This document shows positions 52,443 through 61,057 of a stretch of 64,000 nt of DNA, in pieces. The translations under genes and the position numbers were made by a program. Origin of the DNA: Haliscomenobacter sp040401995 (GTDB lineage: Bacteria; Bacteroidota; Bacteroidia; Chitinophagales; Saprospiraceae); contig JBBANM010000019.1 in the NCBI GenBank assembly GCA_040401995.1, positions 1 to 64,000 on the forward strand, given 5' to 3'. Position 1 is the first letter of the stretch, and every line of letters begins with the position of its first letter. The notes under the pieces were generated by a model. The model was not told the origin of the DNA and made no database searches. It saw nothing but the letters and a program-made list of their open reading frames with translations.

Positions 52443-52476
52443 TTTTGATTTTAACAAAAATAAACAAAACACAACA

Positions 52477-53511
52477 ATGGAGCTTATAAAAGACATCAAT
52501 AACCTACATACTGAGGCAAGACAGATCATTGAAAATGGGCGAAAAACAGCCTACCATGCTGTAAATACCAGTATGGTGAAAACTTATTGGGAATTGGGGA
52601 AACTAATCGTTGAAGAAGAACAACTAGGTAAAGAACGTGCGGAATATGGCAAATACCTAATAACGGAATTAGCCAAACGCTTGCAAAAAGAATTTGGAAG
52701 CGGTTATTCTAAACCTAGTCTTTGGAATTATAGACAATTCTTTATAGCATTCCCAATTCTCTCCGCGCTGCGGAGAGAATTGACATGGACCCATTACAAA
52801 CTCCTCATGCGTGTCCAAAATTTAGGAGCAAGGTCCTTTTATGAGCAAGAATCAATAAAAAGCAGCTGGAATATCCGTGCTTTAGATCGACAGATTACTA
52901 CCTTTTATTATGAGCGATTATTGGCAAGTCAGGACAAACTTGCTATAGAAAAAGAAGCTGAAGAAAAAACTACTCAAATCGGCAGCAATGTATTGGATTT
53001 TGTCAAAGATCCCTACGTATTAGAGTTTTTGGAAATCAACCCCGATAATAGGTTGTATGAGAACGATTTGGAACGGTTATTAATTGACAATTTGCAAGAG
53101 TTTTTATTGGAACTTGGGCGCGGCTTTTCATTTGTTGCCCGGCAAAAGTACATCAGAGCCGGAGATGAAGATTTTTTCGTTGATCTTGTTTTTTACAATT
53201 ATGTGCTAAAATGTTTTGTACTGATTGACCTTAAAATGGGTAGACTTACCCATCAAGATATTGGACAAATGGAGATGTATGTAAGGATGTATGAAGATTT
53301 ACACAAAATTGAAGGCGATAACCCTACCATTGGTCTTATTCTTTGTTCGGAAAAAACAGAAGCTGTAGTAAAGTACTCTGTGTTGAGCGAAAGCCAACAA
53401 ATATTTGCTTCAAAATACTTGCTTTATTTGCCTTCTGAGGCAGAATTAAAGTTTGAATTGGAACGTGAACGACACTTAGCTGAATTGAAATTAAAGGACC
53501 ATGATGAATAA
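52477..53511 (+). CDS. DUF1016/YhcG family PDDEXK nuclease protein, copy 2
   Basis: 344 residues, nearly identical to the gene at 18369, with substitutions such as LHTEARQ for LYIEARQ, YSKPSLWN for YAKTSLWN and DHDE for DSDE at the end. The central part (about 400 bp) has no or very few nucleotide differences, so the duplication or conversion is recent. The nuclease motifs DFFVDLVFYN and VLIDLKMG are intact. The upstream neighbour (HK12) ends with the same C-terminal sequence as HK2, and the same kinase-tail remnant follows, so the whole junction was copied. Confidence 0.88.
   Translation: MELIKDINNLHTEARQIIENGRKTAYHAVNTSMVKTYWELGKLIVEEEQLGKERAEYGKYLITELAKRLQKEFGSGYSKPSLWNYRQFFIAFPILSALRRELTWTHYKLLMRVQNLGARSFYEQESIKSSWNIRALDRQITTFYYERLLASQDKLAIEKEAEEKTTQIGSNVLDFVKDPYVLEFLEINPDNRLYENDLERLLIDNLQEFLLELGRGFSFVARQKYIRAGDEDFFVDLVFYNYVLKCFVLIDLKMGRLTHQDIGQMEMYVRMYEDLHKIEGDNPTIGLILCSEKTEAVVKYSVLSESQQIFASKYLLYLPSEAELKFELERERHLAELKLKDHDE
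52754..52782. repeat. In-frame palindrome inside DUF1016 copy 2
   Basis: Identical to 18646-18674 (13-bp arms around GCT). Confidence 0.5.
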
Positions 53512-53716
53512 ATACACAATAGACGTTTCCGTCAAATACATGATCTTCCAACCGTTTTTCACCACCAAACCTACTGGGCAAGGAACGGGTTTGGGGTTGA
53601 GTTTGGCCTATGATATTGTGACCAAGGGGCATGGGGGGACGCTAAAGCTATCAAGCATACCTGGAACAGAAACCGTTTTTGAAATTCAACTGCCCATTAA
53701 CGAAGCAATCCTCTGA
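53504..53716 (+). pseudogene. Histidine kinase tail remnant (F and G2 boxes only), copy 2
   Basis: 70 codons, ATG overlapping the DUF1016 3' end. MNKYTID then VSVKYMIFQPFFTTKPTGQG, the G2 box and a C-terminus (PGTETVFEIQLPINEAIL) of HK5 type. Lacks exactly the same G1 segment as copy 1, so both derive from one deletion event. Its stop overlaps the TGAT-ATG junction to HK13, as a normal kinase 3' end would. Confidence 0.7.
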
Positions 53717-53718
53717 TG

Positions 53719-55839
53719 ATGAAAAAAGCACTACTATTCCTACTCTTATTTCCAGTTTGCTTGTTTTCACAACAGCGGGAGGTATTTCGCATCGACAGCC
53801 TATCCAAAGAGGGGATCTTGCTTGACAAAGGCTGGAAATGGCATGCTGGTGATAATCCGGAGTGGGCGAAGCCGGAGTTTGACGATGCGAACTGGGCTGA
53901 TATTAACCCGACGAAAGATATTTTCGATTTGCCACAAATTCCGAAAAATGGGAAAATTGTTTGGTTGAGATTGACTCTTTCGTTAGATTCGGCTATCAGT
54001 TATCCGTTAGTATTGATGATACAACAATCTGGTGCTTCCGAAATTTATTTAAATGGAAATTTAATTCATCACTATGGCATTCTCAGCTCAAATCCCAAGC
54101 AAATAAAAGCATTTGACCCATTATCTAACCCTCTTCCTTTACCTATAAATAATAATCAACTCTCTCAAGCCTTATCTATTCGATATGCTTTACAACCCAA
54201 TATTGCTTATACTAATTTATTTGAAAAGAAAAATTCAGGTTTTAAAGCCCAACTAATTTCAACAGAAAATGGCATAGAATTCCAAACAAATACAATGAAA
54301 AATCAACGAGACGACATTCAAAATATTGGCATTTTTGGTGTTTTGAGCATAATTTTTTTGTCGATTTTTCTGTTTTTTCCAAAAAGATTAGCGAATTTGT
54401 ATTTTGGAATTTACTGTATGCTCCAATTAATATTGTATTATACTTTTTACAAAAGCAGCTCATTGAATGCTGTTGAATTTTACAATTTTTCTTCGAATTT
54501 AGCATTAAATTTACAAGTCACAAGCTATTTATTAATGCTTTTGGCTGTTTATACCATTTTAGAACAAAAAAAAGGAATAGTCTATTGGTTTTTTGTTGTT
54601 TTAGGCTTATTCACTATCTTGTTTACATTCTTTAGTCCCAAAATAGGCTGGATTTTTTTTGTTATTATATCAAGTTTTTTGAATGTCGATATTACTTTTG
54701 TCTCATTTATCGCAATCAAAAACAAAAAAAGAGGAGCTTGGATAATTGCTTTGGGTGCTGTAATCTTTATTATTTGTTGGTCGATATTCCTTTTACAATT
54801 TTACCAAATTTTCAACATTCCTGGTAATAAATTTTTTCTCATCGCTGTTTTAAGTATTCCAGTAGCTTTTGCTGTTTTTTTAAGCTATGATTTTGGACAG
54901 GTTAATAAAGAACTCCAACAAAAATTCATGGAAAATGAAAAGCTTTCTGAAGAAAAACAACAAATCCTTTTCGCCCAAAATGAAACGCTTGAAAAGCAAG
55001 TAACCGAGCGAACTGCTGAATTGAATCAGTCTTTGAATGTATTGAAAGCTACCCAAGCCCAACTCATCCAATCTGAAAAACTCGCTTCCCTCGGTGAGCT
55101 CACAGCCGGCATCGCTCACGAAATCCAAAACCCCTTGAATTTTGTCAACAACTTCGCGGAAGTCAGCGCAGAATTGCTGGATGATATGAAAGCCGATTTA
55201 CAAAATGGAAGAACTACTGAAGCTGCTGAAATTGCCGATGATCTCCAGGTGAATCTGCAAAAAATCAACCATCATGGCCAACGCGCTTCGGCCATCGTCA
55301 AGGGCATGCTCGAGCACTCGCGCACGAGTACGGGCACGAAGGTAGCCACCGACCTCAACGCCCTAGCGGATGAATACCTGCGTCTCGCTTACCACGGTCT
55401 GCGTGCAAAGGACAGTAATTTTAACGCCACCATGGAAACACATTTTGATCCCGATTTGCCAAAAATTGAAGTGATCCCGCAAGATATCGGCCGGGTGCTG
55501 GTGAATTTGATCAACAATGCGTTTTATGTCGTGAATGAGAAGGCTAAACAAGAGATTGGAGGCTACTCCCCAATTGTGACTGTAAGCACCCGAAAGCTGG
55601 CAGACGTAATAGAAATCAGCGTCAAAGACAATGGGAATGGCATTCCAGAAATGATCAAAGACAAAATCTTCCAGCCGTTTTTTACGACTAAGCCGACTGG
55701 GCAAGGAACGGGTTTGGGGCTGAGTTTGGCGTATGATATTGTGACTAAGGGGCATGGCGGGACACTCGAAGTGGATAGTCAAGAAAAAATAGGTACATCC
55801 TTTACGATCAGCTTACCCGTGACGAGCCTAAAGCATTAA
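53719..55839 (+). CDS. HK13: 7TM-DISM-type sensor histidine kinase
   Basis: 706 residues. I use the second of two adjacent ATGs because the junction TGAT-N-ATG then aligns with HK1/HK2 and HK5/HK6. Signal peptide (LLLFPVCLFSQ), jelly-roll sensor (GASEIYLNGNLIH), 7TM about 195-400, phospho-acceptor His467. HisKA helix type B, linker TSTGTK. The ATPase loop has no palindrome (VNEKAKQEIGGYSPIV), as in HK15, and probably shows the ancestral form. It has an unusual FYVVNEK instead of FYAVNEK, and its own C-terminal SQEKIGTSFTISLPVTSL. Confidence 0.92.
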   Translation: MKKALLFLLLFPVCLFSQQREVFRIDSLSKEGILLDKGWKWHAGDNPEWAKPEFDDANWADINPTKDIFDLPQIPKNGKIVWLRLTLSLDSAISYPLVLMIQQSGASEIYLNGNLIHHYGILSSNPKQIKAFDPLSNPLPLPINNNQLSQALSIRYALQPNIAYTNLFEKKNSGFKAQLISTENGIEFQTNTMKNQRDDIQNIGIFGVLSIIFLSIFLFFPKRLANLYFGIYCMLQLILYYTFYKSSSLNAVEFYNFSSNLALNLQVTSYLLMLLAVYTILEQKKGIVYWFFVVLGLFTILFTFFSPKIGWIFFVIISSFLNVDITFVSFIAIKNKKRGAWIIALGAVIFIICWSIFLLQFYQIFNIPGNKFFLIAVLSIPVAFAVFLSYDFGQVNKELQQKFMENEKLSEEKQQILFAQNETLEKQVTERTAELNQSLNVLKATQAQLIQSEKLASLGELTAGIAHEIQNPLNFVNNFAEVSAELLDDMKADLQNGRTTEAAEIADDLQVNLQKINHHGQRASAIVKGMLEHSRTSTGTKVATDLNALADEYLRLAYHGLRAKDSNFNATMETHFDPDLPKIEVIPQDIGRVLVNLINNAFYVVNEKAKQEIGGYSPIVTVSTRKLADVIEISVKDNGNGIPEMIKDKIFQPFFTTKPTGQGTGLGLSLAYDIVTKGHGGTLEVDSQEKIGTSFTISLPVTSLKH

Positions 55840-55876
55840 AAAATGAAATCTGAGCACCAAGTTAAAAGTTGAAATC

Positions 55877-57862
55877 ATGAATAGATCAACCCTACTTCCT
55901 TTATACCTATTGATATGCTGGCTTATCATTATCTTAAATCCAACTAAAGGACATTCACAGCCAGTCCTACCCGATCAACAATACATCGATAGCATTAGTC
56001 GGTTATTGCCTAGGCTGCCCAATGATCGAATTAAAGTGGATCACCTGATCAACTTGGCCAGAATGAATACGCCAGCAAATATGGAATTGGCATTGCACCA
56101 ATTAAAAGAAGGTTTAAAAATTTCAGAAAATCTAAATTACACTTCAGGGATAATTAACTGTCTTGCATCCGCTGCATTTTGCCATGCCATTATGGGCGAT
56201 TGGCCCAAAGCAACCATGGAAGTAAATCGGGCATTGCCCTTGTGTAAAAATGAATATCGGCGTTACCAATTGCACATGTACGGCGACATGTTCATCATTA
56301 CTGCAATGAAAGGTGAATCACCGGTGATATGGCCCATAAGACAGATCAACCACCCTGATTTTGCAGCTCAATCTGAATTTAAAAAATGGCCAACCTATAT
56401 GCAATTGGGAAGGGGTTATGAGGGAATCAATCAATTGGATTCGGCGGCCTTCTATTCCAAATTATTGGAACCCTATGTAAAAAAATATGCCCATCTGTCC
56501 CGCGATCTTGCCAATAATTGCTATATCCTAGCTGCAGATATTGCTTATAAAAGAAAAGAATATGACCGCGCTTTACTCAACTATCGGAAAGCGGACGATC
56601 ACCTGGGGAAAGCCAATGTGTTTGTCGAAACTGGACCGCGTGATTCCGTTTTATTTTATGGTTTAAAAGGCTTAGCGGTAGGTCAAAATGGAAGAGTTCC
56701 TAGTCTAGTGCTGGCTACTTCAACCTTGCTGGCCAATTATTTTTCAAAATCCAACCCTGCGGAAGCTAATCGGTATTTAAAGCTTTATATAGCAACACAA
56801 GAAGAACAATACAATATCCAACGCATCAAACAGATAGAACAAGTCTCTTTAACCGAGCAAAAAGCCATTTTTGACCTAAAAGAAAAAGAAACATCCTTTC
56901 GAAGACGATTGATTCTATTGGGTTTACTCAGTGTACTCTTCATTTCTGGTATTATTTCTTTCATCTTGTGGCGAAACAACCGCATCCGGCGTAGTGCCAA
57001 TGAAGTTTTGCAACGTACCCTCAGTGATTTGAAATCCACCCAAGCTCAGCTCATCCAATCCGAAAAGCTCGCCTCCCTAGGCGAGCTCACTGCAGGCATT
57101 GCCCACGAAATTCAAAATCCGCTCAACTTCGTCAATAACTTTGCCGAGGTTAGCGCTGAGTTATTGGATGATATGAAAGCCGATTTACAAGCTGGAAAAA
57201 CTGTCGATGCGGCTGAAATTGCCGATGATCTCCAGGTAAATCTCCAAAAAATTAACCACCACGGCCAGCGCGCTTCGGCCATCGTCAAGGGCATGCTCGA
57301 GCACTCGCGGACCAGCACAGGTACGAAGGTTGCCACCGATCTCAACGCCCTAGCGGATGAATACCTGCGCCTCGCCTATCACGGTCTGCGCGCCAAGGAC
57401 AACAGTTTTAATGCCACCATGGAAACGCATTTTGCGCCTGATTTGCCCAAAATTGAAGTCATCCCGCAAGACATTGGTCGGGTGTTGCTCAATTTGATCA
57501 ACAATGCGTTTTATGCGGTAAATGAGAAAAACCGACAGCTTCAGGCGCGAAGTACAGACCTTCCAGGTTTTGAAAACCTGGAAGGTCTAGGTTACCAACC
57601 TACCGTCATAGTCCGCACAAAAAAACTGGAAAACGCCATCGAAATCAGCGTCAAAGACAATGGGAATGGTATTCCTGAAGCGATCAAAGACAAAATCTTT
57701 CAGCCGTTTTTTACAACGAAGCCCACAGGGCAAGGGACAGGTTTGGGGCTGAGTTTGGCTTATGATATTGTTTCGAAAGGTCATGGAGGAGCGCTGAATG
57801 TAGACAGTAAAGAAGGTAGTGGCTCAAAATTCATCATTTTATTACCAATTACCAAAATTTGA
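55877..57862 (+). CDS. HK14: TPR-sensor histidine kinase
   Basis: 661 residues. Signal anchor/peptide to about residue 28 (ILNPTKGHSQ), periplasmic helical repeats with weak TPR character (ELALHQLKEGLKIS, QLDSAAFYSKLLEPY, YDRALLNYRKAD), TM helix LILLGLLSVLFISGIISFIL, phospho-acceptor His410, full ATPase domain. HisKA helix type B, linker TSTGTK, CCTTCCAGG loop palindrome. One change in an otherwise invariant patch: HFAPDLPKIE for HFDPDLPKIE. Starts 37 bp after HK13; the 3' end overlaps the open frame before the XRE gene. Confidence 0.92.
   Translation: MNRSTLLPLYLLICWLIIILNPTKGHSQPVLPDQQYIDSISRLLPRLPNDRIKVDHLINLARMNTPANMELALHQLKEGLKISENLNYTSGIINCLASAAFCHAIMGDWPKATMEVNRALPLCKNEYRRYQLHMYGDMFIITAMKGESPVIWPIRQINHPDFAAQSEFKKWPTYMQLGRGYEGINQLDSAAFYSKLLEPYVKKYAHLSRDLANNCYILAADIAYKRKEYDRALLNYRKADDHLGKANVFVETGPRDSVLFYGLKGLAVGQNGRVPSLVLATSTLLANYFSKSNPAEANRYLKLYIATQEEQYNIQRIKQIEQVSLTEQKAIFDLKEKETSFRRRLILLGLLSVLFISGIISFILWRNNRIRRSANEVLQRTLSDLKSTQAQLIQSEKLASLGELTAGIAHEIQNPLNFVNNFAEVSAELLDDMKADLQAGKTVDAAEIADDLQVNLQKINHHGQRASAIVKGMLEHSRTSTGTKVATDLNALADEYLRLAYHGLRAKDNSFNATMETHFAPDLPKIEVIPQDIGRVLLNLINNAFYAVNEKNRQLQARSTDLPGFENLEGLGYQPTVIVRTKKLENAIEISVKDNGNGIPEAIKDKIFQPFFTTKPTGQGTGLGLSLAYDIVSKGHGGALNVDSKEGSGSKFIILLPITKI
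57556..57588. repeat. In-frame palindrome in HK14 ATPase loop (CCTTCCAGG family)
   Basis: Same 33-bp palindrome as in HK3. Confidence 0.85.
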
Positions 57863-57908
57863 ATCGAATAAGCAAGTGCAAAATGTTGATCTTTTTAGGC
57901 AAAAAATG

Positions 57909-57916
57909 TAATTTTG
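57909..57916 (+). promoter_or_regulatory. Putative -7 promoter element of the XRE gene
   Basis: TAATTTTG fits TAnnTTTG, 20 bp before the ATG at 57937. Confidence 0.4.
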
Positions 57917-57936
57917 CTAATAATAAACAACATTTT

Positions 57937-58230
57937 ATGAAAAGCAAAAAGCAAATCCTGTTCCCGAAGCATCAAAAAATCTTCGACCTTGTTGGTGAAA
58001 ACATCAAACTAGCCCGAAAAAGACGCAAACTCACCACCATTCAAGTGGCAGAACGAGCCGATATCAACCGGGCTACACTATATCAAATAGAAAAAGGAAA
58101 CCCTGGAGTGTCCATGGGCGCTTATTTTAATGTGCTACGGGTGCTGGGGCTCCAAGATGACTTTTTAAAGCTAGCTGCAGACGATGAACTAGGAAGGAAA
58201 CTTCAGGATTTGGAACTCTTAGGCAAATAA
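57937..58230 (+). CDS. XRE-family helix-turn-helix regulator (HipB-like)
   Basis: 97 residues. A Cro/CI-type HTH at residues 18-75: GENIKLARKRRKLTTIQVAE, then RADINRATLYQIEKGNPGVS. The C-terminal GLQDDFLKLAADDELGRKLQDLEL is typical of HipB-like antitoxins that precede hipA. No hipA follows; a DJ-1 gene does. So this is either an orphan antitoxin or a stand-alone repressor. ATG at 57937 chosen because the conserved part begins there and a promoter-like box precedes it; the frame is open upstream over the HK14 end. Confidence 0.82.
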   Translation: MKSKKQILFPKHQKIFDLVGENIKLARKRRKLTTIQVAERADINRATLYQIEKGNPGVSMGAYFNVLRVLGLQDDFLKLAADDELGRKLQDLELLGK

Positions 58231-58256
58231 CATTTGAAACCAGTAAAGAGAATATT
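58224..58256 (+). repeat. 33-bp direct repeat, left copy
   Basis: CAAATAACATTTGAAACC followed by AGTAAAGAGAATATT; overlaps the XRE stop codon. The right copy at 60861-60893 has two mismatches and overlaps the HK15 stop. Confidence 0.7.
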
Positions 58257-58300
58257 ATTTTGGTGGTGCTTATTCAACATCAAGTCCAAATAAACAAACG

Positions 58301-58861
58301 ATGTCAACCAAAGGAAAAATCCTCCTCATTACCGGCGATGCTGGCGAAAGTTATGAATGCTTGTATGCCAAACACCGCTTTGAAGAAGCTGGCTATCAAC
58401 CCATCATTGCCGCGCCTAGCAAAAAACGCATGAACTTGGTCATCCATGATTTTGAACCCGGCTGGGATACCTACATCGAAAAACCTGGCTACCTGGTAGA
58501 ATCGGATATTTCCTTTGCCGAGGTCAATCCCCAGGAGTATCAGGCCGTACTGCTCTTGGGTGGTCGCGCGCCCGAGTTTTTGCGCCACGATTCCAAAGTG
58601 ATTGACATTGTAAAGGAATTCGACCGCAGTGAGAAATTTATTTTTTCTATCTGTCACGGCATCCAAATTTTGACCGCCGCCGGCTTGGTCAAAGGAAAAA
58701 CCCTGACTTGCTACGAGAATGTGCGCTTTGAAGTGGAATCCTGTGGCGGTACCTTTGTAGGCAAATCGGAAGCCGTTCAAGATGGTCGCTATGTCACCGG
58801 ACAAACCTGGCAGTCACACCCCGATTTTTATCGACTGGTTTTTGCTTGTTTGGAAGGGTAA
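58301..58861 (+). CDS. DJ-1/PfpI family protein
   Basis: 186 residues, class I glutamine-amidotransferase-like fold. Nucleophile elbow SICHGIQILTAAG (Cys about 118), LLLGGRAPEFLR and the opening KILLITGDAGESYECLYAKHRFEEAGY. Members include proteases, glyoxalases/deglycases and chaperones; the substrate cannot be read from sequence. 60-bp spacers on both sides; enclosed with HK15 between two 33-bp direct repeats. Confidence 0.88.
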   Translation: MSTKGKILLITGDAGESYECLYAKHRFEEAGYQPIIAAPSKKRMNLVIHDFEPGWDTYIEKPGYLVESDISFAEVNPQEYQAVLLLGGRAPEFLRHDSKVIDIVKEFDRSEKFIFSICHGIQILTAAGLVKGKTLTCYENVRFEVESCGGTFVGKSEAVQDGRYVTGQTWQSHPDFYRLVFACLEG

Positions 58862-58903
58862 GTAGATAATCAGCCCTTTATTGCTTTTCAAAACTATCGG
58901 CTT

Positions 58904-60874
58904 ATGCAAAAATTCATATGGGCATTTTTGGCATTAGGAATTGCATTAAATGGATTTTGCCAGAACCTAAAAATCGTCGATAGCTTAAAACAAGAACTGC
59001 GTATGGCAAAAAAGGATGCCAGTCAAGCATCCATAGCCAATCAGATCGCAATGGTTTACCGCCTCCAAAAACCTGATTCTGGAATTTATTATGCCCAATT
59101 GGGTTTAAAGTTGGCCAGAAAATACCATTCGCCAGAAGATGAAGCACAATCCTTTTATGCCCTGGGATTTACCTATACGCTGATCGGCAATTACCCGCAG
59201 GCAATACAAATGCTATTGAAGACAAGAAGTATTGCTGAAAAACAAGGATTAACCAGTCTTTTACAAAGCATTTACACCAATTTAGGTAGTGTAAATTTGG
59301 GATTAAGAAACTACCCAAGAGCGCTGTTACACTTAAAAAAAGCCTATGCAATGAACCCTCTTGAGGTTGGCCCGAGTGCCGTAATGACAAGGGGTTACAC
59401 CGAGATTCATCAGTTGGATTCAGCCAATCACTACGCCCAAATTGCTTTTAAAAATTTGGCCAACGGCCCCGAAGATCTGATCGCCTACTATCGGATACTA
59501 CGCGTTTTTGGTAGGTTGCTGAGCACTGAAGGGAAGTTTATTCCAGCCATCGACAGTTTGAAAAAAAGCTATCATCTGTCGCTTCGCAACGATGATCTCT
59601 CGCTATCTGGGCGCGCTATGCTGGATCTTGCCAATGTGTTTTTTTTACAACATCGACCAGACTCCGCACAATACTATGCTAAACAATCTCTTATGCTGGC
59701 ACAAAAGGGAGGTTATTATCAGGATGTCATTGATGCTGGGCAGTTTTTGTCTACTTTATATGAACCCCTGGAACCCCAAAAAGCGCTTTTTTACAATCAA
59801 ATCGCTTCCACGGCCAAGGATAACCTGTTGAATTTAAACAACAAAACTTCCATTAAAAACCTGTTCAGTTTTGATGAACAAGAACGTCGATATGAGATAA
59901 CTCAGGCGACTACCGCCTTCCAAAATCAGGTTAAAATATATGCTCTTGTCATTGGTTTAGCGGTAATGCTGTTGATTGGTTTGATCCTTTTGAGAACATA
60001 CCGCAAAGAAAACAACGCGAAAATGTTGCTCCAAGCCAAAAATAAAACCATTGAAGCCAATCTTTTAACCCTTCAATCCACCCAAACTCAACTCATCCAA
60101 TCCGAAAAACTCGCTTCGCTGGGCGAATTGACCGCGGGTATAGCCCATGAAATTCAAAACCCGCTGAACTTTGTCAATAATTTTTCAGAACTAAGTGTGG
60201 AACTGGCCGAAGAATTGAAAGAGGAAATCAAAAAACCGGACTTAGATAAAAGCTTAATCGAAGAATTGGCTACTGACTTGGCTGCCAATCAGAAAAAAAT
60301 CAACCACCATGGCCAGCGTGCCTCCGCTATAGTGAAAAGCATGCTCGAGCACTCTCGCGCTAGTAAAGGTGAAAAAGAACTTACCGACCTTAATGCTCTT
60401 GCCGATGAATACCTGCGCCTTGTCTATCATGGCCTGTGCGCCAAAGACAGCACTTTCAATGCTACTATGGATACACATTTCGACCCCGATTTACCCAAAA
60501 TTGAGGTCATACCCCAAGATATTAGCCGAGTGCTGCTCAATTTGATCAACAATGCCTTTTATGCAGTAAATGAGAAGGCAAAACTTGGTATTGAAGGCTA
60601 CCAACCCACAGTTAAAATAAGTACGAAAAAACGCGAAAAAGGGATCGAGATCAGCATACAAGACAATGGTAGCGGAATACCAGAGGCCATTAAAGACAAA
60701 ATCTTTCAACCTTTTTTTACCACTAAACCGACTGGGCAGGGGACGGGTTTGGGGCTGAGTTTGGCATATGACATTGTAACCAAGGGGCATGGCGGTACTC
60801 TTGATTTGATTTCAATACCAGAAACCGGCGCCACATTCACCATTTTTTTGCCCGGTACAGCAAATAACACTTGA
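58904..60874 (+). CDS. HK15: TPR-sensor histidine kinase
   Basis: 656 residues. Signal peptide (LGIALNGFCQ), TPR array (GIYYAQLGLKLARKY, AQSFYALGFTYTLIGNYPQA, ALLHLKKAYAM, SAQYYAKQSLMLA), TM helix ALVIGLAVMLLIGLILLRTY, phospho-acceptor His415. The most diverged core of the set: HisKA helix type D (SELSVELAEELKEEIKKPDLD), AIVKSMLEHSRASKGEKELTDL linker, ISRVLLNLINNAFYAV with Ser for Gly, loop without palindrome (VNEKAKLGIEGYQPTV). All catalytic boxes are present. Probably closest to the ancestral core and least affected by exchange with the others. Confidence 0.92.
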   Translation: MQKFIWAFLALGIALNGFCQNLKIVDSLKQELRMAKKDASQASIANQIAMVYRLQKPDSGIYYAQLGLKLARKYHSPEDEAQSFYALGFTYTLIGNYPQAIQMLLKTRSIAEKQGLTSLLQSIYTNLGSVNLGLRNYPRALLHLKKAYAMNPLEVGPSAVMTRGYTEIHQLDSANHYAQIAFKNLANGPEDLIAYYRILRVFGRLLSTEGKFIPAIDSLKKSYHLSLRNDDLSLSGRAMLDLANVFFLQHRPDSAQYYAKQSLMLAQKGGYYQDVIDAGQFLSTLYEPLEPQKALFYNQIASTAKDNLLNLNNKTSIKNLFSFDEQERRYEITQATTAFQNQVKIYALVIGLAVMLLIGLILLRTYRKENNAKMLLQAKNKTIEANLLTLQSTQTQLIQSEKLASLGELTAGIAHEIQNPLNFVNNFSELSVELAEELKEEIKKPDLDKSLIEELATDLAANQKKINHHGQRASAIVKSMLEHSRASKGEKELTDLNALADEYLRLVYHGLCAKDSTFNATMDTHFDPDLPKIEVIPQDISRVLLNLINNAFYAVNEKAKLGIEGYQPTVKISTKKREKGIEISIQDNGSGIPEAIKDKIFQPFFTTKPTGQGTGLGLSLAYDIVTKGHGGTLDLISIPETGATFTIFLPGTANNT

Positions 60875-60893
60875 AACCAATAAAGAGAATATT
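60861..60893 (+). repeat. 33-bp direct repeat, right copy
   Basis: CAAATAACACTTGAAACC followed by AATAAAGAGAATATT; two mismatches to 58224-58256. Confidence 0.7.
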
Positions 60894-60894
60894 C

Positions 60895-60962
60895 GTTTCG
60901 CAACATACTTGGGGTGAATTTTGGCCATTTGAAGCGCAAATAAAAAATCCAAACACAAGCTT
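60895..60962. repeat. Solo right arm of a P2 MITE-like element
   Basis: TTGGGGTGAATTTTGGCCATTTG and the terminal AAACACAAGCTT match the right arm of 47248-47455; no left arm is present, so it is a truncated copy starting exactly after the 33-bp repeat. Confidence 0.6.
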
Positions 60963-61057
60963 AAGCCTTGCTCATTCACCCTTCCTCAAAAAAATCTCCC
61001 CATTCTCCGCCAATTTCTTAAATTACTACGATTAATAAAACCTATAACCTATACATC

